A stretch of DNA of 64,000 bases, from NCBI RefSeq assembly GCF_036898095.1, contig NC_090731.1, forward strand, positions 146,325,433 through 146,389,432, written 5' to 3'. The notes beneath the pieces are model-generated. The model was not told the DNA's origin and did no database searches. It saw only the letters and a list, made by a program, of their open reading frames with translations. Both the position numbers and the translations under genes were made by a program. Source of the DNA: Palaemon carinicauda. Taxonomy: Eukaryota; Arthropoda; Malacostraca; Decapoda; Palaemonidae. Shown in pieces: positions 20,913 to 31,137 of this stretch (positions are counted from its first letter, which is position 1; every line of letters starts with the position of its first letter).

Positions 20913-22088
20913 TTGTCGTGCCTCCGGCTAGACCTACATGGATACGCTGTTGATTCTGGAGTTATTGCTCACGATTTGGTGATGTATTTGCTCTAGAGTT
21001 TAGCCTTCGCTATTCAGGAAGCTATATCATTAGCTTAGCAAGTTTTTGGAATTAATTTGATTTAATTTTTGATTTAATTTTGGTACGAAGAGAGTATGAA
21101 CTCTCTTTCACTTTTAAATGGCCGACCCTTCCCTTAGACGGAAGTGTTGGTGTCGAAGAGAGTATAGACTCTCTTAATTTTGCTTAACAAAGTTATAGAA
21201 TTATTTTATATCTCTCCGCCTTTTATAGGCCTCTTTGATTAACTTCCTTTTATTATAAACTTATTTAAATTAATTTTTATATTTGTTTATATTCGACCTT
21301 TCCTAATAGTAGGCGGTCTTTTCTTGGTACCGAAGTTAATTAACTTTGAGCCCGTCATTTCGTTTTTACCTGTTAACATATTATGCTATTTTAATGTTTT
21401 TGAAAGAATTTCTTTGATAGTCTTGTACTGTTTTCAAAGTTGAACTAACGTTTTGTTTTGTCTCTGCAGTTGTTGACGTTCAGAACGTTCAACTTGCGCT
21501 CTATCGTTACGATAGAGAGAGAGTCTATCACGGTGTCACGTTGCAGTAAGAGTAAACCGATTCTAGCGTTTTGTTCATTCTTTCTTAGCTTAAATGGTTC
21601 TATTCTATAAGGAACTTTTTATTTGGGAAACCTTTCAGTTTTTTTCCTTTAACAATAATATGTTTTAACGATATATATAATTGGGCTCTTCTCTCAGATG
21701 CTAAGTCAAGAGAGAGAGAGATAGAGACGGAGGGAGAGAGAGGAGGATAAACGTTTCGTTCAAGCGGGTAACGTTGTTATCGTTTTTGTTCTTCTCCCTA
21801 GTCTCTTTAGGGGAAGAAGGTAAACGTTTCTAGAGTTTTATTCTTGTTCTCAGACTTTATGCGGTGAGAGATTTTAAACGTAGTTTATTTGATCTAGTGT
21901 TTAATCTCTTTTCCAGCCACTGAATTATTTATCTTTCATTATGTTTTTCTGTTACATTGTAATACTGTTTTCGCAATTACTAACTTTTAATGAAGGATAG
22001 AATTGCGTGTTTCAGGTACAAACCACTTAAAGTTTCGAGTTCAGTGAAATAAGTGCAAACAGAAAATCAAAAGTGATAAAGTGATAAG
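20913..22088 (+). other. AT-rich leader of copy B with a vestigial Gag start
   Basis: An ATG at 21118 opens MADPSLRRKC, resembling the Gag start of copy D (MADPSPVYRKC), but the frame stops about 20 codons in. The following 900 bases are AT-rich with no Gag similarity. Gag-like sequence resumes near 22089. A CGAAGAGAGTAT motif occurs twice (about 21086 and 21157), and each copy can form a small hairpin with the following ACTCTC. Confidence 0.65.
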
Positions 22089-23184
22089 CGCAAAGTTTTA
22101 CAGTGTTGCGTTCGAGGGTTCGTCTGTTCGTGCCAGTTGTTCGCCTAGTCTGGGACCTCTTACAAGCTCCCAAGCCCAGGGGAGAAGTAATGTCGAAGGA
22201 CTTATGGGTTCAGCAGGCCTTGATCGACGAACAGACGTTTCCCTCCGTGGTTTCGGGTGTAACCTACTCACGTAGCCGACGTGATCACCCCACCCACACA
22301 AAGACGAGAGAGCCCATTTATTCCTCGTCTGCGGAAGAGGTTTCTCGCAGAAACCATGGACCAATCTTGCAGCTTTTAAGTGCAAGTCGGTCCCTTCCGC
22401 GCAAGTCCAACTCCTAGGTGGTGCCATTAGCACTGGGTCAGTTCGGACTTGCTACAGTACGACAACTGCACACCTCCCAGAGAGGCAAGGTGGTATCGCA
22501 ACAGACAGTAACTCCGTCTGTTGCCGCACCAGCTGTTTTAGACCCTCAGTTTCAACGGACAGTAGCTCCGTTTGTTGTTGTCTTTCTTAAACTCTAGTGG
22601 TCTTTGCTGCTGACAATGCAGTCTCAGCTTGCGGTGTTGATGCAGGAGTTTCAGGCAGAGAAGGTTAACACACCTCCTCCTGCGAGCGCTCCTCCACCTC
22701 TACGCAGTCCAGCCTGCCAGACGTATGTTGTTGAGGTTCCTCAAGCTACCTCCATGCGTGAGCTGCCGCTTTGGGAGTTGCCAGATACCAGCTCTGTGCA
22801 GCAACCTCCACTTTCCTTGAGGCAGGAGCCTCTTGCCATGCGGCAACCTCCTCAACACTTGAGGCAGGAGCCTTTTGCTTTGCAGCAACCTCCTCTACCC
22901 TTGAGGTAGGAGCCTAATGCGTTGCGACTACCTCCTCCATCCTCGAGGCAGCTACCTCTTGCGGTGCGACAACCTCCACCATCCTCGAGGCAGCAACCTC
23001 AACTCCACCTCTGCGCAGTCCACCCTGCCAGACGTATGAAGTTGAGGTTCCTCAACCTACCTCCACGCGTGAGCTGCCGCATTGGGAGTTGCCAGATACC
23101 AGCGCTATGCACCAACCTCTCGCGTTGCGGCAACCTCCACCATCCTTGAGGCAGCAACCTCAACTCTTGCGCAGTGGAGATTCT

Positions 23185-23575
23185 AGGACTCTGAAAGTGG
23201 GGGGGGGCCACTTCAGGGCCAATATAATTTTTGGGGGGGCATTTATTGTTGGTGGCTAGGTGGCACTCTGAAGACAATATTATGTCATTAATGAAATAAC
23301 AAATGACAATAATAACACCTCATTACTTTCATAACTTGCATTTGTAAAACATATACATGTATGCCTACACAAACATTATGATAATGGAGGTTATTCGTAT
23401 TACTTAAAAAATATATATGTATTTCTTGCAATATATTTTTAACAAAATCGCAAAAATATGGCAAAAATATCTTCAAAACAAAAATGAATCATGAGTTATG
23501 AATGTAATGTAAATTTTATGTTGATATTAAAACCCCATGCAAGCATGCATGAAGTAATGCAGTGTTGCCAACAGG
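23185..23575. other. Unrelated insertion-like segment in the copy B Gag
   Basis: The text changes abruptly from Gln/Pro-coding repeats to sequence with two G runs (about 23201 and 23233) and AT-rich DNA, then returns to Gag-like GAGTTTCCC. No gene, terminal repeat or target duplication was found by eye. Confidence 0.45.
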
Positions 23576-23629
23576 GCGAGTTTCCCTTTCCTGAGGTGAA
23601 GTACCTCAACGCATGCGGCATAAGCCTCA

Positions 23630-23845
23630 TCCCTTGCAGCTTGAGCCTCATCCCATGCAGCATGAGTCTCATACCATGCAGCATGAGCCTCATCCCATGC
23701 AGCATGAGCCTCATCCCATGCAGCATAAGCCGCACGCCATGCAACATGCTCTGCTTACCTTACAGCATGCTCTACATACAGCATGCTCTACATACAGCAT
23801 GCTCTGCATACAGCATGCTCTGCATACCTTACCGCATGCTTCTCA
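23630..23845. repeat. Short tandem repeats in copy B Gag
   Basis: About five units of 21 bases built on CAGCATGAGCCTCATCCCATG-like sequence are followed by about five units of 17-18 bases containing ACAGCATGCTCT. They encode or once encoded Gag low-complexity sequence. Confidence 0.85.
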
Positions 23846-24429
23846 GTCACACATCTTTGGTTGTTGCCAACTCACTAGACTGTCAAGCAGTTTCATAACG
23901 TTGCCTTCTAGTCTGCTGCTTTTGCACCAGTGAAACCCTCACTGAGAGAACTTAGCTTTTCTCGGATATGGTTCCTGTAGATGAGAAAGTGCTATTCTCC
24001 CTCCTTCTGATTTTCCCTTGAGGACTCTGTCATTTGGAGAGGAGCCTTTAGCTGCTTAGCCTCCTATGGACTTTTATTTAAGCATAGCATGCTTCCAGGG
24101 AGGGTAATGGTTCCACTTCAGTCGCTAACCCCGTCTGTTACCACACCTGCTCCCATAGACCTTGAGCTGTGTTGCAAGACATGCAGTCCAAGCTTAGTCC
24201 TTGTTAGAGGATTTTTTGTTTACGGAGTCAGTGTGTCACTGGGAAGACGTTCAACAACCAGCAGAAGTGACTTGTTGTGACGCAGTGCGGCAACCTCAGC
24301 AACCCGTTAAGGAGTTGTCTGTACGACCCAGACAGTCTAGACAGCTTCGGGTTGTCACTGTACTTCCTCGCTTCCCCATGGTTGACAGTTCACAGACTGT
24401 GCAGCAGTACCATGATCTTGTGTCCGGCT

Positions 24430-25600
24430 CCGTCAGACGACTAGCTTTTAAGAGCTCCCACAAGTCGTCGCTGTCTGGAGATTCTCAGATGGACTATGGA
24501 TCTGACCAAGGAACTGGGCCTCCTGGTCAATTTTGAGGAGTCCCAGCTCGTCCCATCCCAGACCATTGTCTACCTGGGTATGGATCTTCAGAGTCGAGCT
24601 TTTCGGGCTTTTCCGTCGGCCCCAAAGATATACTAAGCCCTAGATTGCATCCAGAGCATGCTGAGAAGGAACCGATGCTCAGTCAGGTAGTGGATGAGTC
24701 TAACAGGGACACTTTCATTGCTGGCCCTGTTCATCGAGTTAGGGAGACCCCACCTCCCCCCCTTCAGTATCATCTAGCGGCTCACTGGATAAAGGACATG
24801 ACGCTAGAGACGATCTCAGTTCCTGTTTCCGAAGAGAGGAGGTCTACTCTCACGTGGTGAAAGAACAGCTTTCTTCTCAAGGAAGTCTACCTTTGGCTGT
24901 TCAGAAACCCGACCGCCGTCTCTTCTCTGACGCATCAGACACGGGCTGGGGTGCGACTTTGGACGGACAGGAATGCTCGGGAACATGGAATCAGGAGCTA
25001 AGGACACTTCACATCTATTGCAAGGAGCTGTTGGCGGTTCATCTGGCCTTGATAAACTTCAAGTCCCTCCAGCTTAACAAGGTGGTGGAGGTGGACTCTG
25101 ACAACACCACAGCCTTGGCTTACATCTCCAAGCAGGGAGGGACTCATTCGTGGAAGTTGTTCTAGATCGCAAGGGACCTCCTCATCTGGTTAAAAGATCG
25201 AAAGCTCACGCTGGTAACGAGGTTCATTCAGGGCGATATGAATGTCATGGCAGATCGCCTTAGCCGGAAGGGTCAGGTCATCCCCACAGAGTGGACCCTT
25301 CACAAGAATGTTGGCAGCAGACTTTGGGCCCTGTGGGGTCAGCCAACCATAGATCTGTTCGCTACCTCGATAACCTAGAGGCTCCCGTTGTATTGTTCTC
25401 CGATTCCAGACCCAGCAGCAGTTCACGTGGATGCTTTTCTGCTGGATTGGTCCCATCTCGACCTGTATGCATTCCCGCCGTTCAAGATTGTCAACAGGGT
25501 ACTTCAGAAATTCGCCTCTCGCAAAGGGACACGGCTGACGTTGGTTGGCTCCGCTCTGGCCCGCGAGAGAATGGTTCATAGAGGTACTGCAATGGCTGGT
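24430..25600 (+). pseudogene. RT / RNase H / methyltransferase-like remnant, copy B
   Basis: Matches copy A from just after the YLDD box (CGACTAGCTTTTAAGAGC) through RNase H (FSDASDTGWGATL) and the block IDLFAT, YCSPIPD and DAFLLDWSHLDLYAFPPF. In-frame stops occur at about 24533 and 25376, and further frameshifts are present. The polymerase active site and everything upstream are missing, so it cannot work. Confidence 0.88.
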
Positions 25601-26761
25601 CGACATTCCCAGGACTCTTCCTCTGGGAGTGGACCTTCTACGTCTACCTCACGTAAAGAAGGTACATCCAAACCTCCACGCTCTTCGTCTGACTGCCTTC
25701 AGACTTTCGAAAGACTCTCAAGAGCTAGGGGCTTTTCGAAGGAGGCAGCCAGAGCGATTGCCAGAGCAAGGAGGACATCCACTCTCAGAGTCTATCAGTC
25801 TAAGGGGAAGTCTTCCGAAGCTGGTACAAGGCCAATGCAGTTTCCTCATCCAGTACCACTGTAACCCAGATTGCTGACTTCCTGTTACATCTAAGGAACG
25901 TAAGATCCCTTTCAGCTCCTACGATTAAGGGTTACAGAAGTATGTTGGCAGCGGTTTTCTGCCACAGAGGCTTGGATCTTTCCACCAACAAAGATCTACA
26001 GGACCCCCTTAGGTCTTTTAAGACCTCAAAGGAACGTCGGTTGTCCACTCCAGGCTGGAATCTAGACGTGGTCCTAAGGTTCCTTATGTCATCAAGATTT
26101 GAACCTCTCCAATCAGCCTCTTTTAAGGACCTCACATTAAAAACTCTTTTCCTCGTGTGCTTGACAACAGCTAAAAGAGTAAGTGAGATCCACGCCTTCA
26201 GCAGGAACATAGTTTTCACATCTGAAACGGCTACATGTTCCTTGCAGCTCGGTTTTTTGCTAAAACGAGCTTCCTTCACGTCCTTGGCCTAAGTCGTTCG
26301 AGATCCCAAGCCTGTCCAACTTGGTGGGGGACGAACTGGAGAGAGTACTTTGCCCAGTTAGAGCTCTTAGGTACTATCTAAAAAGGTCATAACCTTTACG
26401 AGGACAATCAGAAGCCTTATGGTGTGCTATCAAGAAGCCTTCTCTTCCAAGGTCTAAGAACTCAGTTTCTTACCTATTCAGGCTCCTGATTAGGGAAGCA
26501 CATTCTCATCTGAAGGAAGAAGACCTTGCTTTGCTGAAGGTAAGGACACATGAAGTGAGAGCTGTGGCTACTTCAGTGGCCCTCAAACAGAACCGTTCTC
26601 TGCAGAGTGTTTTGGATGCAACCTATTGGAGAAGCAAGAAAGTGTTCGCATCATTCTATCTCAAAGATGTCCAGTCTCTTTACGAGAACTGCTACACCCT
26701 GGGACCATTCGTAGCAACGAATGCAGTAGTAGGCGGGGGCTCAGCCACTACATTCCCATAA
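25592..26761 (+). pseudogene. Tyrosine recombinase pseudogene, copy B
   Basis: Starts at the ATG that corresponds to 17570 in copy A. The reading frame changes near 25803 and near 26265. Catalytic positions remain recognisable in separate frames: AKRVSEIHAF, HEVR and ASFYLKDV. It ends TTFP like copy A. Confidence 0.9.
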
Positions 26762-27149
26762 TCCCATAACCTTTTTAACCTTTCTCTTGAATACTTTTTA
26801 TGGGTTGTACGGTCGGCTAAGAAGCCTTCCACATCCTTGTTGATTTGGCGGGTGGTCAATTCTTTCTTGAGAAGCGCCGAGGTTAAAGGTTGTGATGAGG
26901 TCCTTTAGTATGGGTTGCAGCCCTTTATACTTCAGCACCTAAGAGTCGTTCAGCATCCTAAGAGGACCGCTACGCTCAGTAAGGAAGACGTACTTAATAA
27001 AGGCAGAGTAATGGTTCAAGTCGTCTTCCTTACCAGGTACTTATTTATTTTATGTTATTTTTGAATAACTAATAAAATAAAATACGGGATACTTAGCTTC
27101 TTGATTAACATGTACACTGGTTTTCACCCACCACCCTGGGTGTGAATCA
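26762..27149 (+). other. Copy B 3' untranslated region
   Basis: Retains the TTTGGCGGGTGGTCA block and the imperfect hairpin (27122-27146) found in copy A at the same place. Confidence 0.75.
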
Positions 27150-27237
27150 GCTACATGATTATCGGGTAAGATTAATATTGAAAAATGTTATTTTCATTAG
27201 TAAAATAAATTTTTGAATATACTTACCCGATAATCAT
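27150..27237. repeat. Internal complementary region, copy B
   Basis: Reverse complements of the outer left and right ends of copy B joined together, as in copy A. Confidence 0.9.
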
Positions 27238-27282
27238 GATTTAATTGACCCACCCTTCCTCCCCATAGAGAACCAGTGGACC

Positions 27283-27441
27283 GAGGAAAAAATTGAGGTG
27301 GTGTTGACAAGAAGTACTAGAGTACCTGACCACAGATGGCGCTGTTGTGTACACCCCCACCTGAATAGCGATCGCTGGCGTATCCCGACCGTAGATTTCT
27401 GTCGGGCAACAGAGTTGACAGCTACATGATTATCGGGCAAG
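27283..27441 (-). repeat. Right inverted terminal repeat, copy B
   Basis: Pairs with 20755-20912. It is followed by the conserved outer block GTATATTCAAAAATTTATTT. Confidence 0.92.
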
Positions 27442-27484
27442 TATATTCAAAAATTTATTTTACTAATGAAAATAACATTTTTCA

Positions 27485-28340
27485 ACCTATTTTTGACTGA
27501 CGAAAGAATAGGGAGATAGGTAAACGTCTCACCTCATCGATGACGTCACAGTCATTTGATGTAAGCTTGAGTATGACTTGCATTTTCTTTCTTTTTCTAA
27601 AAGAATGATAGCTAATACTATCTTATAAAGTATTTAGTTATATAAAATAAAAGGATTATATTATTTTGAGAAAAATTTTTTCCTTTTGGTATGGTTTCTT
27701 TGGATAATCTTCGATTTGTTTTAAAGATTATTTAGCGTTCATTTTATTTATGCTACGCAGTCCTCAGTCTATCGTTACAGTAATACTCTTTGTATCGTTA
27801 TTTATGAAAAGTACATTTTTCTTTAAAAACTAAGTTTTTAAATTATATTAGATAAAAGGAATATGTCATTTTCCAATTATATTGGTCCTTTTAGTATTTT
27901 TTCTTCAGCTAATCTGTTTACAAAGATTAAAGAGAATTAGCGTTCAGTTAATTTTTATATGACGTATTCATGACAATCGATATAGGCCTAGTCACGCGAT
28001 TCTTTGTATCGTTTACTTGTTCGTTTTTGGAATACTAAATTTTCTTGCATATTTATTAATGTTCCAGTTGTTAAATGAGAATATTCGTCTTATATTGGAA
28101 CCCCTTAATATTAAGGGTTAGTTTAAATAGATATATATTTATTCCTATATTCATGTAATATGTTAATATTTTATATTAAATATTTTGTTACATTCTATAT
28201 GGGATTCAGTGACTATTGCATTCCCTTCCAAGCCCTTGACAGAATAGTAAGTTCTCCCTCTACGGGCGTGAATACTTTTGGTTTTATACCGGAGTCAAAA
28301 ATGAAACTTTTTAGTGCTAAATTAGTGCAGTGAATTTTAT
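27485..28340 (+). other. AT-rich leader of copy C
   Basis: No coding sequence. It contains a diverged tandem pair of about 215 bases: TTTGTATCGTT recurs near 27789 and 28003, each preceded by TTAGCGTTCA. It occupies the place where A, D and E have the Gag N-terminus, as does the leader of copy B. Confidence 0.65.
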
Positions 28341-28603
28341 TCAATACAGTGGAGGGTGCTTCTGTTCGGACCTGTCGTTATCCAAGCCTTAGACCTCTCT
28401 CAAGCTCGTGGACCCATGGGAGAAGTTAAGTCGAGCGGTGAAGGGAAGCGAGAGGCGTAGCCTGGCACTTATCGTGTTGTAAGACCCGAGCAGAAGTCCC
28501 CTCGAGCGTTTTTCTGTTGATCCCCAGAACGCTCACCCTCGCCGTAGGTAAGGAGAGGTAAAAGAATTTTTTCTAACTTTAAACGATTGCGCCCATCAGG
28601 CGC
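28341..28603 (+). pseudogene. Gag-like remnant of copy C, left part
   Basis: Nucleotide similarity to copy E Gag near 58765-59000 (CAGTGGAGGGTGC, TCGGACCTGTCGTT, GGGAGAAG). Frameshifted. It is cut by the Gypsy insertion and resumes at 39849. Confidence 0.75.
28600..28603. repeat. Left target-site duplication of the Gypsy element
   Basis: GCGC before the TG of the left LTR is repeated at 39845-39848 after the right LTR. Four bases is typical for Ty3/Gypsy. Confidence 0.8.
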
Positions 28604-29947
28604 TGTAGTGGTTTGCGGACTGTGGCCAGAGGTAGCACCCGAACTGCCTATTGTCCGAATGCCGACCACAACCCGACGTTCACTACACAACAAATACTGT
28701 ATACAACAGTGAAATACTCAAAGAACCTAAGAAACAGGCCAAGAGAACGGAGCTCTGGGCACCACCCCTTGATTTATACTGGGCAAGGGGACCCAGTTTG
28801 AACCTTGTTATTTATCATACATTTCCTTCTCTTGCCTTTGGCTTGCTGATTATAAGTAAAGGTATAAGAACATTAGGTGAAAGGGAATATTATAATTAAT
28901 AAAGGAACACACTGTGGGAGGAATGAATTATGACAAATTACTGTACTTAAGAGATCTTTAAAAACAGTGGCTAGGGAAGGGAAACTGTGGTGAGAGTTTC
29001 TGAAATGAAATGCAGTATACATAAAAAACAAGAAATGTTTATTTGAAAAAAAACTAATAGGAATAATATTACAGTATATCAATTAGAATGAATATATAAT
29101 CAAAGGAAAAACTAGCATCCCTTACGTAAAACTTCAGCATCCGGGTAACAAAATAAATAAATTACACAATCAAGATTTCCACTGGGGGGACACTCATTAG
29201 TGTTCCTATTCAGTACAAGAGTAAAACAGAAACACTCCTAACCGTGTATCTATTTGGGCAAGTACCAGTATGCCATTCCAATAGTTCCAGTTTACTATTA
29301 ATGTTTATGACACTTAAACGTTTGACTGTCTCCACAAAAAGACGGTTTTAGGCCCCCTTACATTCACTTGGTTCTGGGGCAAACATTTAAAAAACTGTCC
29401 ATCACTAAGTTCCAGTATGGAATCACCTTTTGTGATCTGGTGATGTGGAGTAACAATATCTTGATCCTTGATGAAATCTTGGATTCGCAAGGTTTTCAAC
29501 TGTCGAAGCTCTTTTTCAACTGAACTGAGAATACTGAAGAAGGGCCGTGCCTGATGTCAAAACTTCTCTAATGACATCATCATCTAGCTGAGCATTGGAA
29601 ATTGAGTTCAGTTGCCTCTCTGAAAAATAAACCCTACAGAGAGTAGGGTGTGCTGCAAAAACAAAGGTGGTTAGACAACTGGTAGGACCAAAAAAAATAT
29701 TACAATACTTTGTTATACAAAAAAAAGTTAAATTTATTGCTTGCAAACTATGTAAACCTATTTAAGAAAAATTGAAATCTTTACATTCAATATATGGAAA
29801 ATCATTATAGTACAGTACTGAGGTAGAATATCAGACATTATGACAAAAGGGAATTGATAATGAGAGTTACTTTAAAACATATAACCCAAGCTTGTTATAT
29901 GTGGAAATGGTTTGTATTTTCCCCAACTATTATTAATTTTTTTCACA
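28604..29947 (-). repeat. 3' LTR of the Gypsy element
   Basis: Begins TGTAGTGGTTTGCGG and ends TTTCACA, matching 38526-39844. Small frames inside it recur in the other LTR and are not treated as genes. Confidence 0.94.
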
Positions 29948-29959
29948 TTCCCCCCTCTA
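29948..29959 (-). promoter_or_regulatory. Polypurine tract of the Gypsy element
   Basis: On the minus strand the bases before the 3' LTR read TAGAGGGGGGAA, a clean purine tract directly against the TG of the LTR. Confidence 0.8.
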
Positions 29960-30669
29960 GATTTTTTTGGTCCACTCAACATTGTCTTACGACTAGCAAC
30001 AACGCCCTACACCAACTTCATATATTCAAGTGAAAATAAAAATTACCTTGCAGAAAATAAACTCAGGAAAAAGGTAGGATGATCAAATAAAGATTTAATT
30101 CATCATCCCTTCCTTCAGTTACATATCAAATTACATAAATTTACATTAGATACAATACATTTTTTTCCACAGACTCGTGACTTAATCAAAAAGCAATAGG
30201 AATAGACAACCTTTTAAACACAATGGAGATCCAGTACTTACAAATAAAAAGTTAGATTATTGTCTATTCCTCCCAACAATGCTTCAATAATATACAATAT
30301 AACAATTTCCATATCATACAGAAAACATCAGTATTACAGGTATACATTCAGGATCTAACAAGGGAAAAAAATTACATCCATTGCAGTCCAAAATCAATTT
30401 AAAAAACATAAAACTCATTGATTTTGGACTGCTGGTGTTACATGATAAAAGCAATTTATTGAATTTATTATAACTGTCACGGTCAAGGTCAATTTACAGT
30501 ACAACAATAAATGCAACAGTTATAGAAACCGTGACTAAATAAAGATTTCCTTACACCACGTGTCCCTTTCTCAGCCTTTCAGATACCCAATGTGGGAATT
30601 AAAATATAACTAATAAGAAGAAAAAAAGGGTAATTATTATCAAAACTTCCTCTAAAAACTGTACCAAGA
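29960..30669 (-). other. Gypsy 3' untranslated region with several inverted repeats
   Basis: Non-coding and AT-rich. It has a perfect 16-bp stem (30383-30398 with 30417-30432), a 12-bp stem (30198-30209 with 30260-30271) and shorter GTCACGGT/ACCGTGAC pairing near 30478-30534. No env-like frame is present. Confidence 0.75.
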
Positions 30670-31029
30670 TTAATTCAGTGGGAGATTTATAGTTCTTCTT
30701 CTGAGTCTCAAAATTCTGTCTCGGGGCATGCGCCGGGATTCAGCAATCTGCTGGCGAGCCATATTTATATCTCGCAGCACAGGAGACAGGCTAAGCCGGC
30801 GACTCTCCAGATACAGGCTGGGTGTCTTTAATCGATCGATAACCTCGCATAAGAGTTGGTATCTGTGGATGATCGACACACACTGAGGTAAACCAGAGAC
30901 AGAATCCGTAGACTCAGAAGAGGACAATAAAAATCCCGAAAAATCAGGCGATGACTCGGGGCAACGTTGTGTTTCGGGCGACCCAATCAGTGTTGTAATG
31001 TTCAGGTTAGATATACCTGACTGTACCAC
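30670..31029 (-). CDS. Short frame downstream of Gypsy integrase, unknown
   Basis: An open frame of 119 codons in the same phase as the integrase frame but separated from it by about four stops. It is Ser-rich, then ends in a basic Arg-rich stretch (RDRILRLRRRT). No signal peptide or transmembrane segment is visible, so it is not env-like. It may be the eroded C-terminus of pol or a chance frame. Confidence 0.3.
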   Translation of the reverse strand: MVQSGISNLNITTLIGSPETQRCPESSPDFSGFLLSSSESTDSVSGLPQCVSIIHRYQLLCEVIDRLKTPSLYLESRRLSLSPVLRDINMARQQIAESRRMPRDRILRLRRRTINLPLN

Positions 31030-31137
31030 TTCAGCCTCGAGCTCTGAACTAAAGGTAGGTCAAGAACAGGACCTTTTGACCTAGTCCATGGAGGACTAAA
31101 TCCACTAGAGGTAGGATCCACAGGCGACAGTCGGTCG

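Larger units (their letters stand above)
22089..24400 (+). pseudogene. Gag-like remnant of DIRS copy B
   Basis: From 22089 the sequence follows the copy A Gag nucleotide sequence (GGGACCTCTTACAAGCTCCC) but with frameshifts and stops. The Gln/Pro-rich repeat part (22620-23170) has units such as RQPPPSSRQ. It is then interrupted by about 390 bases of unrelated sequence (about 23185-23575). Next come 21-bp repeats (23630-23735) and 17-18-bp GCATGCTCT-containing repeats (about 23745-23845). The conserved C-terminal Gag block is absent. Confidence 0.75.
20741..27484 (+). mobile_element. DIRS-like copy B, decayed, nested in copy C
   Basis: It has the same terminal family as copy A: left repeat 20755-20912, right repeat 27283-27441 and internal complementary region 27150-27237. 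The Gag 5' part is replaced by an AT-rich leader. Compared with A, the C-terminal Gag and N-terminal RT are missing. What remains of RT, RNase H, the methyltransferase-like block and the recombinase contains several frame breaks. Its ends abut copy C sequence directly, without a target duplication. Confidence 0.9.

Noticed and set aside
23496..23747. Minus-strand frame with repeated Met-Leu-His-Gly-Met units
   Set aside because: It is the reverse translation of the 21-bp repeat in the copy B Gag.
30670..31029. Possible Gypsy env gene
   Set aside because: No hydrophobic signal or transmembrane segment, so it is listed only as an unknown short frame.
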